Shown here piece after piece: positions 12,221-21,933 of a stretch of 64,000 bases of DNA. The notes below the pieces were generated by a model. That model saw only the letters and a program-made list of their open reading frames with translations. It was not told the origin of the DNA and made no database searches. The stretch's first letter is position 1. Each line of letters begins with the position of its first letter. The DNA lies in the NCBI GenBank assembly GCA_934045905.1, contig OW203771.1:1426001-1490000 (forward strand). The letters are read 5' to 3'. This DNA comes from Leuctra nigra. Its lineage: Eukaryota; Arthropoda; Insecta; Plecoptera; Leuctridae. The position numbers and the translations under genes are program-made.

Positions 12221-12653
12221 CAAGGGCGTATCTAGGATGAAATTTCGGGGGGGGGGGGCGGACATTACTTATATTTGGAAAAGTCACAGTGTAAAACAGG
12301 GGGTTCGGGAGCGCAGCCCCCGAGAAGATGTTGGTTCAAGGTCATTCATTTAGGTGCAATTTTGAATCGCAGTGTATAGCTATTTTGGGAAATTATAAAT
12401 TACAAAATATCAAAAAATTTGTCTAAGAGGTTTAAGAATAGGTACATTTAGTGAACTCATTAGGAAATGCAGAAATTTTTAGGAATTTTAACTCAATTCT
12501 AAACATTGAGGAACGTTTTTGACATGATCTGGCTATTTTTAGGTTTTTTTTCACATATTATTTTAAATGTGCTTATTTTCTTAGATGAAATCCTGATTTC
12601 GGGGGGGGGGGGGGGGGCATGGCCCCTTCGGCCCACCCCTGAATACGCCCTTG
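12221..12653. mobile_element. hAT-type MITE with poly-G tract
   Basis: Terminal inverted repeats start CAAGGGCGTATCTAGG at the left and end CCTGAATACGCCCTTG at the right. An exact 8-bp target duplication TCTCATTT flanks it (12213-12220, 12654-12661). There is no ORF. G homopolymers lie inside both ends. An 8-bp duplication with CA..TG ends is the hAT signature. It sits in the intron between exons 1 and 2 of locus 1. Confidence 0.9.
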
Positions 12654-12953
12654 TCTCATTTCGATTGTTTTGGACATGTTAATTTTTCCTACTGGATGAA
12701 GCAAAATCCAACAAGAATAGAATAAAATAAAATTATATTTAATTTAGGAATAACTACGAAATAGTTTGTTTTGATGTTGATATTTCTGAATTTCTGCACG
12801 AATGTATTAATCTTTCGTTCATTCTCGATGATTGATCCTATTATATAAGATCTTGTAACTGTTAACATCTTAGTACAATGACGTCATACGTACATTTAGT
12901 CGCTTATCAACGCATTAGTGCACAGATAACAAAATGAAACCTATGATACTTAC

Positions 12954-13145
12954 AAGAGCGCCATCTGCAGCCTTCTTCCCTTCACCTGTACAATCATTGA
13001 TTTCTTCGTAGATAATGATGTCATCGAATCTTCTCTCCACCTTCCTCTGTCTTTCCGTCAACTTCTCCATTCTCTTCATCATCGCCTCCATACTCTCCGT
13101 CAACGTCCCAACAGCATTCGCCAGTTTCTTCAACTCGTCCGACAT
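12954..13145 (-). CDS. Ankyrin/coiled-coil gene locus 1, exon 1 (start codon)
   Basis: It begins with ATG at 13143-13145 and runs 64 codons to a GTAAGT donor at 12953, phase 0. The peptide starts MSDELKKLANAVGTLTESME and continues as a strongly heptad-patterned, charged helix (MMKRMEKLTERQRKVERRF). This is the only exon in the window with a clear family N-terminus. The ATG is preceded by stop codons. The cellular role is unknown; by analogy with coiled-coil/ankyrin proteins it is probably a scaffold or oligomeric adaptor, which is inference. Confidence 0.6.
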
Positions 13146-13624
13146 TTTAAATTACTAAAATAGAATCAAAGTTATTAATAGTGCATTTAACCCTTCGTCT
13201 ACATTATTTTAAGATATACCGGTCATCCAATATGCTTCCACTTGGTACTAATCAGTTTTAGTTTTAGCAGTAAAAGCTTAGATTGGATGAATGTATGAAG
13301 TTCAAATTAATCCGAGTAAACTTTACCTGAATGAAGTGAAGTGTTGCTAACTTCACACGCAATGCCACGTGACCTGAATGTGTTGATTGAAATATGTAGT
13401 TATTGAATAGAAAGAGTCGTTCTGTCCTTCTCTAACTGATATGTTGCTTCTTACTAATTATTTATACCAAACATTCAAGTACTATTTAATCACATGCCTT
13501 GCTGATAACAAGGAGCTATCTTTCTAAGAATATTGATTTCATATCAGTTGCTCTTAACTATTTGTACTACATCTGTAAAAATGTAGTACTCAATGGTACT
13601 CAGTGCTCAATGGTACGATTAAAA
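13146..13624. other. 5' flank of locus 1 (candidate promoter region)
   Basis: 13312-13590 has a second, diverged copy at 37838-38095, present there without the coding exon. It contains CACGTGACCTGAATGTG. Its retention beside exon 1 suggests it may include the promoter, but no core element was assigned. Confidence 0.4.
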
Positions 13625-14986
13625 TTTGGAAAATTCGTTGACTTGGCTCCTTTTTTGATATCACTCCTTTTCAGTGCTGAATTTTTAGATTTCGTCTATT
13701 TTTTTTTATAGTTAAAGAGACTTGGCTGGTATTTTTACACGGAGTGTTTTTTCTGGGATATCACTTCTTTTGTTAGTTTATTCATACAGCTTGTAGCACA
13801 TGTCCGAGCAGGGACTAATTTCTTTAAAAAAATACGCCTCAACCGATTTGGTTACTATGAAAAGTTGCGTTTGGTATAAGATGAAAATGATTATCCAAGA
13901 AGAATAGCTTAAGTTTCGTTATAATCGATCCAGCCGTTTTCGATACATGACGTCACTTCCGGTTTTGAAATAGCGGCCGAATTCCGGTATAGGTAATAAG
14001 AAAACAATCTAGTTTTATCTAGTTGATACCTTCATGAACGACCATCTGAATTCCTAATCCCTATATTTCCGTAAAATCGGTCATGCCGTTTGTAATATAT
14101 GACGTCACTTCCGGTTTCATTTAGTGGTTCCTGCCGCCATTTCCGGTACCATTAATTTATTTATTCATTTTTCACAATTGATTTTTCAAATAAATAGCAG
14201 AATGAATACGCAGGAGCTAGTTCAGTTGCAATCGGTACAGGCGTTTTAGATATATGACGTCACTTCCGGTTTCAGGAATGGCGGCCGAGAACACTGCTAC
14301 CTTGAATATATAAATTGTATTGTCTATGTTACAATGTAAGTTAATTATGTACGTATTTTAAGTATAATTTGTTGAAATAAGTTAAATATTGCGTATTTAT
14401 GACGTCACTTCCGGTTTAGAAAATAAGAAAATAATATTTTTTTTATTGATACTCCATATAGATGACCATCTAAATCGAATGGCGCTAATTTCGTTCTAAT
14501 CGGTCCAGACGTTTTTGAGTTATGACGTCACTTCCGGTTTCAAAATGGCGGCTTCCGGTTGGTTTTATAAAAAGGCACCTCAGACGCCAAAAGTGCACAT
14601 GTGGTAAAAATTTCAGGTCGATCGGTTCAGCCGTTTAGGCTGTGGCGGTGATAGCGACGTTTCGTGATATCATCAGAATCATCATCATCTTCAGAATCAG
14701 AAAGTGGTGTAATTTCACTGTTTTCTCGGTCCTCTAGCGCGCAAATGGCATAACCTATTGTTCCCAAATTTGGTATATGTAGTGGGGTGGGCCATAGCTC
14801 GAAATTAAGATATTTCGCAACAATGTGAGATTTACCAATTTTGAGATCCAGTAGGCCGAAAATGCCATGTTGTTGCTTACAGTAAAAGTGTTTGGTCTGC
14901 TCCTCAGTTTATTAGGCATTTACGGTATGTTGAGTGACTGTGAGTGTATAGTACGACTTGGCTGGGTGGAGCGACCGCTCCACTAG
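13625..14986 (+). repeat. Palindrome/CTAG repeat copy with ETS-CRE array
   Basis: The left part (13639-13760) is the foldback-arm sequence (GACTTGGCTCC, TACACGGAGTG). The middle has five reverse-oriented ETS-CRE composites TGACGTCACTTCCGGT at 13948, 14100, 14255, 14400 and 14523; the last is followed by CAAAATGGCGGC. Then come the CAGCCGTTTAGG region, an (ATC/TTC)-rich stretch, the subterminal module and the palindrome GTGGAGCGACCGCTCCAC (14966-14983) with CTAG (14983-14986). It is inserted upstream of exon 1 of locus 1. Confidence 0.8.
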
Positions 14987-14989
14987 ATG

Positions 14990-16710
14990 CTAAGGCACAA
15001 TGTTAAAAGTTCAATTACACATTTAACTTCACGTGGCTCAATCTGATCGAAAATTCACAAATATTTATTTTTGTTGGAATTATCATCATGCATAACTTTT
15101 TTCAACATTTCATCTATATTAAAGTATAAAAGAATCATAAAATGTCATTTAACTTGCAACTCCAGGCTCATAATAAGGTTTCAATTTATGGCCTTCCGAG
15201 AATGAACAAAATTTTAACACAGGATGTAAAAGGAAATCAGTTGGTTTTTGGTTTTTAACATTTAAAATGGCACAAGTTGGTCTTGTTTTCAATTTTTTCC
15301 TGATAGAATGACCAACTATCTATCTAAAAAAAAATTGTTTAAAGATGGGAATACATAAAAATTAGATCTTCATTATTAGCCTAAATGTGACACGATTTTA
15401 CTTGTCTGCCATAAGATATTTTTTTTTTTGTCTGGGGCTTAACGTCGCACTGTTCTGCAGCGAGGCTTATGGCGACGGATGGATGATTATGATGATGATT
15501 GGGAGATGATGGTGAAGATTAGGTAAGGACGGAAGGTGGGAAGGAGGCGGTCGTGGCCTATTAGTAGGGTACCTTCCCAGCATTTGCCTGAAGACTGAGG
15601 GAAAACCACGAAAAAACCCCAGTCAGGAAGGACGGCCGCGGGAATCGAACCCGGGCCTCCGGAATACAAGCTGAGAGCGTTAACCACTCACCCAACCTGT
15701 TCCGTTGCCATAAGATAACATGGGGAAGAAAACTCAATTTATCTTAGAAATAAGACACGAGAAGTGTTTTATTTTTTCATGGATACACAATCCATCATGC
15801 CATATGGCATGATTATCAATAAGTACACCAAAAAATTATGAAAATCTGAGACTATGCCCGATTGGCTGAGCCACTTTAATTTTGGTCTTGATATTTGGAC
15901 ATAATTTGAAATAATTATTAGCAATAAAACTGAACACAAAACACTGGCCTAATTGTACATAAATCTGTTCTGATTGTCAAGCAATGAAGACACGTTCTAG
16001 TTTGACAACATGCGGAAGGAACAAAGTGCTGCCCAGGACAAGATATGTTCCTTGATGTTGTGGGGAGCTTAAACCCAGCACGGCGATTATTTAGTTTCGA
16101 ACACAATCGGAACGATACGGGACTCTGAAATAACTCATTTGGAGAGAAATAAGGTAAAATTATATATTTGATTAAGTAAATTCTTCTAAAAATGGGCACA
16201 ATAAGTATTTACAATACACATTGGTAATTCAAGAATAAGCATATAGGGGCTGTTCATGAAGTATGTCACGCAAAATAGGCAACATTAACCCCCCCCCCCT
16301 CTCCTCGTCCCTTGTCAAAGTAGCCACACTTTTTACAACCCCACCTTAAAAGTAAGTCACAACTGCAGACCCCACCCCTCAAAAAGTTATTTTCTTGTTG
16401 CAAAGAAATAAATATATTGATAGAATGAGAAATCAAAAAAATTGGTAAAATTATCACACTCACTTATAATACTTGGTGTGATCCTAAACAGAGGGAAAAT
16501 TCAAATCTCTGTTAGAATAATAAATGTGCTATTTCTTTTTGCAGAATCATAGGTACACATTATCACTAAATGGATACAACAAACTGTGACATCAGGCTTG
16601 TCCGCCCTCCCACCTGTCACAGATTGTCACAGAATAACACACATACCTACTTTAAGATGAAGTGATAGATACGTGGAGATTGAATCTTGCCATGGACGAT
16701 GTCACCTGAC
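14990..16710. repeat. Long duplicated noncoding block (copy 1), with SINE and palindromic segment
   Basis: Collinear with 48003-49433 and partly with 62820-63700, sharing phrases such as CACGTTCTAGTTTGACAACA. From 16244 it contains a segment beginning AGGGGCTGTTCATGAAGT and ending near GACTTGCC-like TIR remnants, resembling a common insect MITE end. In both full copies the block ends beside an ankyrin-family last exon. Here a nested insertion separates them. Confidence 0.8.
15419..15705 (-). mobile_element. tRNA-derived SINE (copy 2) with paralogous empty site
   Basis: It has the B-box complement GGAATCGAACC at 15641-15651 and an A-box-like GAGTGGTTAACGC on the minus strand. The 3' T-run is at the left. 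A perfect 12-bp target duplication TGCCATAAGATA lies at 15407-15418 and 15706-15717. The paralogous block at 48408-48425 carries one uninterrupted TGCCATAAGATA, the pre-insertion state. Confidence 0.93.
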
Positions 16711-16759
16711 TGTTCTTGGCTTCTGCAAACATGGAGAACTCCGGAACACACGCCACCAC
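16711..16759 (+). pseudogene. Endonuclease-like retroelement fragment, 5' part
   Basis: On the plus strand this short stretch encodes VLGFCKHGELRNTRHH, continued after the inserted transposon at 22565. Together they match, from memory, the C-terminal nuclease-like tail found behind some arthropod non-LTR retrotransposon polyproteins. Its left edge is placed where the flanking block stops matching the paralogous sequence at 49434. Confidence 0.6.
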
Positions 16760-17192
16760 CCTACCGGAAAAACCTATTCATTCCTATGAATGTTCATAGG
16801 TATATGTTTAAGTAGGTTTGAATAGGTTTACTTCATAGGTTTCATATAGTGTATGTGTCCGCTTTGATAGGTTTCAGTAGGTATGTAGGTTTTTATAGGA
16901 GCCAGTAGGTATGTGTAATGTTAGGGCTCTGTAGGATCTGGTAGGTGTGACCAACAGGGACTCTGTAGGAATAAGTAGGCTCCAATAGGGAAACGGTGAG
17001 TTGATAGGTATAGGTTTCAATAGGATTGAATAGGAATCTGTAGGTATAGGAATAAATAGGATTCTAGAGGGATGAAAAATATTAAAATTTTGATTAATTA
17101 CTACACCTTAATTATTGGTCTTTTTCACTTTTAGAGCACATATTTATAGATCAAGTGGCATTTGTAATCAATGTGCGAAATTAAATTGAAGT

Positions 17193-17263
17193 GCATTCTC
17201 GGAGATTTGAACCCAGGTCCGTCACGTGGAAGTCGGCCGTTCTCCCAATGTAGCTACAGAGGC
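17193..17263 (-). repeat. tRNA-like sequence inside the transposon
   Basis: The minus strand reads like a degenerate tRNA, with a B-box-like GGGTTCAAATC, an A-box-like TAGCTACATTGGG and a possible TCC anticodon loop. Stem pairing is imperfect. It lies within a transposon arm, so it is probably a captured tRNA pseudogene or SINE head, not a functional tRNA. Confidence 0.35.
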
Positions 17264-17484
17264 AGATGAGTTTTAAAGAAGTAAAACTTTGCCTATTGAA
17301 AAATGTTCTACCTATTTAAACCTACTAAATCTTATACAATCATTTTCCTATTGAATCCTATTTAATCATATGCCTACGTAGGATCAGGTTATTCCTATTC
17401 GAACATATCTTTATTGAAACCTACTCAATCATATACATATATATACCTGCTAATTCCTATTCAAACATAATCCCTATTGAATCC

Positions 17485-17674
17485 TGTTGAGTTATAGTTA
17501 TTATTATATATAAAGACAGAACATAGTTTATAAGTATAATAGTTTATTAACTTTAAGTTATATATAATAGTTAATTAGTACATTTGCTCTCTAGTCTGTC
17601 TTGTTTATAACTAACTCTTTGTTGCCACGGTAACCCAGAGCCTTCTGGTTATTAAGTATACAAATATCATGACA
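17485..17674 (-). repeat. 3' LTR of Ty3/gypsy element 1
   Basis: 190 bp, starts TGTTGAG and ends ATGACA on the plus strand. No difference from the copy at 21744-21933 was found by eye. Confidence 0.95.
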
Positions 17675-17686
17675 TCTCCCCTTTTC
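17675..17686 (-). promoter_or_regulatory. Polypurine tract of Ty3/gypsy element 1
   Basis: The minus strand reads GAAAAGGGGAGA immediately before the 3' LTR, the expected plus-strand primer position. Confidence 0.8.
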
Positions 17687-17707
17687 ATAAAGAAATCTAA
17701 AGTTAAA

Positions 17708-20700
17708 TTAATCTTGGTATCTTGCCGGAGCTTGAATAATTCGCCCCCCGCGCGTTGTCTTGATGTTTGTATCCGATGGCTTGATTGGCATAGTCGGAAA
17801 CAATAGTCTTGCTCCTGGTGATGGAACTATGACAGGTATCCTAACACCGGTTGCCGAAGAAGTTTCTATATCCTCAGAACTCTTCGGTGTCTGGCTTGAA
17901 GTCGTAGAGCCACGAGATAATGAAGCTTTCATCGGAGATGAACACTCGCCCAATGCTGCATCGAAATCTGTGGCTGAAGGGTTCACTCTCAAGTTTTTCC
18001 GGTTTCTGCGGAGTACTGACCCTTCTTCTGTCGAAACATTGTAAGACCTAGGTGTTTTATCCTGTGAAATGACTTGACCATTAATCCAGTTACGATGTGA
18101 TTTTTTCACTAGTATGCTTTGCCCTGGAGTTAGTGGTTTTAAAGGATGTGCAGTTTTATCGAAATAGTCTTTTTGGTCCTGTTGTTTCTTCTTAAGTATT
18201 TGAACAGTAGATTTGGTATTGAATATGGGTTTTTGAAGTTTCGTTGATTTAGGAAGTATAGTTCGAAGACGTCTTCCCATAAGCATCTGCGCTGGGGATG
18301 GTAACTGATTCTTCGGTGTTGCGTTATACTCCAAAAGTGCTAACAATGGATCTTGACCTGAGTTTTCAGCTTTGATTATTAAACCCTTTGCTATGCCAAC
18401 TGCCCGTTCCACCATTCCATTACTTTGAGGGTACGTAGGACTGGACGTGAGATGGGTGACATCCCATTCACTGAAAAAACCTTTTATATTCATAGAATCA
18501 AAAGGTGGTCCATTGTCGGAAACTACAAATCTAGGAATACCATGCGTAGTAAAAATCTGCTTCAGTTCGGCAATAACTACGTTGGCTGTGGTTGTTTTCA
18601 ACTCTCTAAACTCCATAAATTTTGAGTGATAATCGACCAACAACATGTAGACTGTACCTTGAATCTTGAAGAAGTCCACTCCAATTTTCTCCCATGGTAG
18701 ATTAGGTACCTCGTGTTGTTGAAGTGGTTCTTTCTTGTTAGATGGTGAATATTTGAGACATGCCTTGCATGACAGCACTAACTGTTTGATATCTGCTGTA
18801 ATTCCTGGCCAGTAGACAGCTTCTTGTGCTCTTGCTAAACAAGATGAAACCCCTTGGTGACCTTGATGAATCAATGACAAAATGTGAGCCCTCTGTTTTC
18901 TAGGGATGACGAGTCGGGATCCTCTGAAGATTAATCCATTTGCAGCATGAAGCTCATCTTGACAATGCCAGTACGCATTCACTGCAGAATTGGGATTCGC
19001 CGGCTTTGTATTGGGCCATCCTTGAACTATTAGTTCATGAACGATTTGTAGATCACAGTCTTCAGCTGTGTCAATTTGAAATTGACGTTCTTTCGGCTCT
19101 GACAAAGTAACAATCGAGTGAACTGCACCAGCTTCTCCATCCAAGAAGTCTGTGTCTACTATCTGATCAGCTAGTGGAGCTCTGGAAAGAGTATCCGCTG
19201 TATATAACTGTTTACCCGGAACATGAGTGAGTTCAGGATTGTATCTTTGAAATCGAATCAGGAGTCGTTGTAGACGAGGAGATAGTTTCTCAATAGGTTT
19301 CTGAACTATCCCAAGTAAAGGCTTGTGGTCTGTTTCCACCAGAAACTTACGACCATACAGGAAGTAATGAAAGTGATCACACGCCCAAGTTATAGCGAGA
19401 AATTCTTTCTCAATCTGGCTGTAATTCATCTGTGTAGGTGTTAATGACACTGACGCATATGCTAAGGGCTTGCCATTTTGCAATAGAACTGCACCCAAAC
19501 CAAAGCGACTTGCATCAACTGAAAGTGTGATTGGAACTTTATCATCGAAGAATGACAATACTGGTGCGTTACTCACCAAGTCTTTCAGTTTGTCAAATGC
19601 CTTTTGTTGCTCAGCTGTCCATATGTATTCTATGTTCTTGTGCAACAACTGTCGTAGTGGGTGTGTGACTTCCGAGAGATTAGGAACGTATTTTGCAAGA
19701 TAATTAATCATTCCCAGGAAACGTTGCAGTGCTTGTTGATCTTGCGGTACTGGCATCTTTGTGATAGCCTCCACCTTTGACTGGTGAACAGAACAGCCTT
19801 CAGGTGATACATCGTGACCTAGAAATTTTATTTTTGATACTGCAATTTGTCTTTTCTCTTTGGAGAATGTAATATTAGCTTCCTTGGCCCGAGACAAAAC
19901 TTGTCTCAGTCTTATATTGTGTTCTTGTAGGTCTTTGCCATGTATAATGATATCATCCATGTAGCAATGGACGCCATCTAAACCTTCAATGAGATGTTGT
20001 ACTTCTTTTTGTAGAACTTCAGGAGCGCTATTAAGTCCAAAAGCCATTCTTGTAAAGCGAAATCTTCCAAATGGAGTTGCTATAGTGCATAGTTTGGAAC
20101 TACGCTCTGTCAAAGGAATTTGCCAAAAGGCTTCAGAAACATCTAGTACACTGAACACATTGGCCCCTTTTAGTTCTGAAAAAATTTCCTCCCCTGTTGG
20201 CATTGGATGATGCTCCCGTTGAATGTATTTGTTAAGTGATCTTGGATCTAGACAAATCCGTATTTTCCCATTTGGCTTATTTACAATAACCATAGGATGC
20301 ACCCATTCAGTGGGCTCGTCTTCTTTAACAATGATACCGTTAGTCAGCATTCGATCTAACTCTGCCTTTACCTTGGCTTTCAATGCCAAAGGAATCTTAC
20401 GTGCTGGAATTACTGTAGGTTGAGCATTTTCTTGTAATTTTATGTCATATTGCCTAGTAACCTTGCCAGTACCTTTAAACACGTCTGAGAATTCTTCTAA
20501 AATCTTTGTGGCAGTGGAGCTGGACTTATCCACTGAATGCAATCTCTTTACTAATCCAAGTTCCTCGCAAGCTGTCAGACCTATTATAGGTGGAGCTGCA
20601 TCGCAAACAATGTAAAATTTAAACTGACCTTGTTTATTCTTCACTTCACAATTCAGCATACAAGTTCCTTCGTATTTGATTTCATTATTACTATATGACG

Positions 20701-21193
20701 TGATTCTGCTTGATGACTTAGCAAGTTGTGGTTTGCTTGGTAGCTGCTGGTAATCCTCAAATGATAGTATATTCACTTCGGACCCTGGGTCTAGCTTGAA
20801 ACAGATGTTGCGATTATTTACCTTTATATCCTGTTTCCACTCAGCCCTAACTAGATCTACCTTCAGAAAATCAACTTGGAATGTCACATTATTGTCTTCG
20901 TCTGAATCTGATTCAGCTTCATCGACAGCATGTACTTTATTCATCTCTTGCTGCTTCCATTTGCACATTTTTGAAAAGTGGTTTGGTTTACTGCATTTGT
21001 AGCATGTACAACCAAACGCTGGACATTTGCCTATGTCGTGCTGGTTACCACACTTCCAACAGGAATTCTTCGATTTCTGGGAGTGATCCTCTACTACCTT
21101 TTTGTTGGTTCCTTTGTGTGCATATCTTCGTAATGCGTGAATTGTTTCTTCATTTTTTTTCCTTTTCTTTAGCCTGAAGTATAGAATTTTCAT
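17708..21193 (-). CDS. pol: Pol polyprotein with gag zinc knuckles (Ty3/gypsy element 1)
   Basis: 1,161 codons, open throughout. Domains in order: two CCHC-type knuckles (about residues 45-77), aspartic protease with DPG at 135-137 (a variant of DTG/DSG), reverse transcriptase with YMDD at 411-414, RNase H beginning with D560, integrase with HHCC (H776, H779, C809, C812) and catalytic D840, D893, E929, giving the D-D-35-E spacing. Domain order PR-RT-RH-IN is Ty3/gypsy. It is in the -1 frame relative to gag, overlapping it by about 44 nt, so pol is probably made by frameshifting and the annotated Met is not the true start. Confidence 0.95.
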   Translation of the reverse strand: MKILYFRLKKRKKNEETIHALRRYAHKGTNKKVVEDHSQKSKNSCWKCGNQHDIGKCPAFGCTCYKCSKPNHFSKMCKWKQQEMNKVHAVDEAESDSDEDNNVTFQVDFLKVDLVRAEWKQDIKVNNRNICFKLDPGSEVNILSFEDYQQLPSKPQLAKSSSRITSYSNNEIKYEGTCMLNCEVKNKQGQFKFYIVCDAAPPIIGLTACEELGLVKRLHSVDKSSSTATKILEEFSDVFKGTGKVTRQYDIKLQENAQPTVIPARKIPLALKAKVKAELDRMLTNGIIVKEDEPTEWVHPMVIVNKPNGKIRICLDPRSLNKYIQREHHPMPTGEEIFSELKGANVFSVLDVSEAFWQIPLTERSSKLCTIATPFGRFRFTRMAFGLNSAPEVLQKEVQHLIEGLDGVHCYMDDIIIHGKDLQEHNIRLRQVLSRAKEANITFSKEKRQIAVSKIKFLGHDVSPEGCSVHQSKVEAITKMPVPQDQQALQRFLGMINYLAKYVPNLSEVTHPLRQLLHKNIEYIWTAEQQKAFDKLKDLVSNAPVLSFFDDKVPITLSVDASRFGLGAVLLQNGKPLAYASVSLTPTQMNYSQIEKEFLAITWACDHFHYFLYGRKFLVETDHKPLLGIVQKPIEKLSPRLQRLLIRFQRYNPELTHVPGKQLYTADTLSRAPLADQIVDTDFLDGEAGAVHSIVTLSEPKERQFQIDTAEDCDLQIVHELIVQGWPNTKPANPNSAVNAYWHCQDELHAANGLIFRGSRLVIPRKQRAHILSLIHQGHQGVSSCLARAQEAVYWPGITADIKQLVLSCKACLKYSPSNKKEPLQQHEVPNLPWEKIGVDFFKIQGTVYMLLVDYHSKFMEFRELKTTTANVVIAELKQIFTTHGIPRFVVSDNGPPFDSMNIKGFFSEWDVTHLTSSPTYPQSNGMVERAVGIAKGLIIKAENSGQDPLLALLEYNATPKNQLPSPAQMLMGRRLRTILPKSTKLQKPIFNTKSTVQILKKKQQDQKDYFDKTAHPLKPLTPGQSILVKKSHRNWINGQVISQDKTPRSYNVSTEEGSVLRRNRKNLRVNPSATDFDAALGECSSPMKASLSRGSTTSSQTPKSSEDIETSSATGVRIPVIVPSPGARLLFPTMPIKPSDTNIKTTRGGRIIQAPARYQD

Positions 21194-21695
21194 TTGCTCT
21201 GCACAGATTTATTGCCTTATGCAATGTCATATTATGATCTTTTAGCAATCTTTCTCTCATCCTCTGATCTCGAATTCCTCCAATAAGTCTGTCTCTAATC
21301 AGACTTTCTTCAAGATGCTCAAATTCACAATCTTTGGATTTTTGTCGTAGAACCAAAACAAAATCGTCTGTGCTTTGTCCTTCTTTCTGACATTCATTGA
21401 AGAATAGTGAACGAAGATAAGTTGTGTTTTTATATGGTGTATAATATTTTGTAATGCTATCTAAGATGTTTTTTACTTCTCTCTGGTCTGGAAGTGGCAA
21501 ATCTTCAAGTATGTTGTAAACAGCTAGTCCATCCTCTCCAATAGTATGAAGAAGATCTGCTATTTGTTTCTTTACAGGTTTGAGGTCAATGTCGGCTGCC
21601 TCTACATAATATTCATAGCGTTGCCTCCATCGTTCCCAATTTTCTGCTGGGTTGACTCCTGCCTCAAATGCCTTTGGTGCTTGATATTGTGCCAT
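21150..21695 (-). CDS. gag: Gag polyprotein (Ty3/gypsy element 1)
   Basis: 181 codons from ATG at 21693-21695 to TGA at 21150-21152. The sequence (WERWRQRYEYYVEA, LLHTIGEDGLAVYNIL, LRSLFFNECQKEGQSTDDF) has the helical capsid pattern of retrotransposon Gag. The zinc knuckles lie in the pol frame, so nucleocapsid is only included after frameshifting. It starts 48 nt inside the 5' LTR, preceded by the primer-binding site. Confidence 0.9.
   Translation of the reverse strand: MAQYQAPKAFEAGVNPAENWERWRQRYEYYVEAADIDLKPVKKQIADLLHTIGEDGLAVYNILEDLPLPDQREVKNILDSITKYYTPYKNTTYLRSLFFNECQKEGQSTDDFVLVLRQKSKDCEFEHLEESLIRDRLIGGIRDQRMRERLLKDHNMTLHKAINLCRANENSILQAKEKEKK
21153..21159 (-). promoter_or_regulatory. 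-1 ribosomal frameshift heptamer A_AAA_AAA
   Basis: On the minus strand gag ends GAA-AAA-AAA-TGA. The heptamer A_AAA_AAA directly before the stop would allow a -1 slip into AAT-GAA-GAA of pol. This is a classical slippery site in the right frame relation. Confidence 0.75.
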
Positions 21696-21730
21696 TTCTT
21701 CTCAAGTTTTATTTCTTTTTCCAAATTTTA

Positions 21731-21743
21731 ACTTCTGACACCA
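21731..21743 (-). promoter_or_regulatory. Primer-binding site of Ty3/gypsy element 1
   Basis: The minus strand reads TGGTGTCAGAAGT immediately inside the 5' LTR. The tRNA it pairs with was not determined. Confidence 0.75.
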
Positions 21744-21933
21744 TGTTGAGTTATAGTTATTATTATATATAAAGACAGAACATAGTTTATAAGTATAATA
21801 GTTTATTAACTTTAAGTTATATATAATAGTTAATTAGTACATTTGCTCTCTAGTCTGTCTTGTTTATAACTAACTCTTTGTTGCCACGGTAACCCAGAGC
21901 CTTCTGGTTATTAAGTATACAAATATCATGACA
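21744..21933 (-). repeat. 5' LTR of Ty3/gypsy element 1
   Basis: 190 bp, appears identical to 17485-17674. Followed by the second AATCC target duplication (21934-21938). Confidence 0.95.

Larger units (their letters stand above)
17485..21933 (-). mobile_element. Full-length Ty3/gypsy LTR retrotransposon, apparently recent
   Basis: Two 190-bp LTRs (17485-17674, 21744-21933), TG...CA ends, appear identical by eye. A 5-bp duplication AATCC flanks the element (17480-17484, 21934-21938). Inside, on the minus strand, come the primer-binding site, gag, pol and polypurine tract, all uninterrupted. Identical LTRs and intact frames indicate a recent insertion. The short LTRs, the PBS TGGTGTCAGAAG and the gag knuckles recall the Mag lineage; that placement is from memory. 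No envelope-like ORF is present. Confidence 0.95.

Noticed and set aside
17193..17263. Functional tRNA gene
   Set aside because: Stems are mismatched and it lies in a transposon arm.
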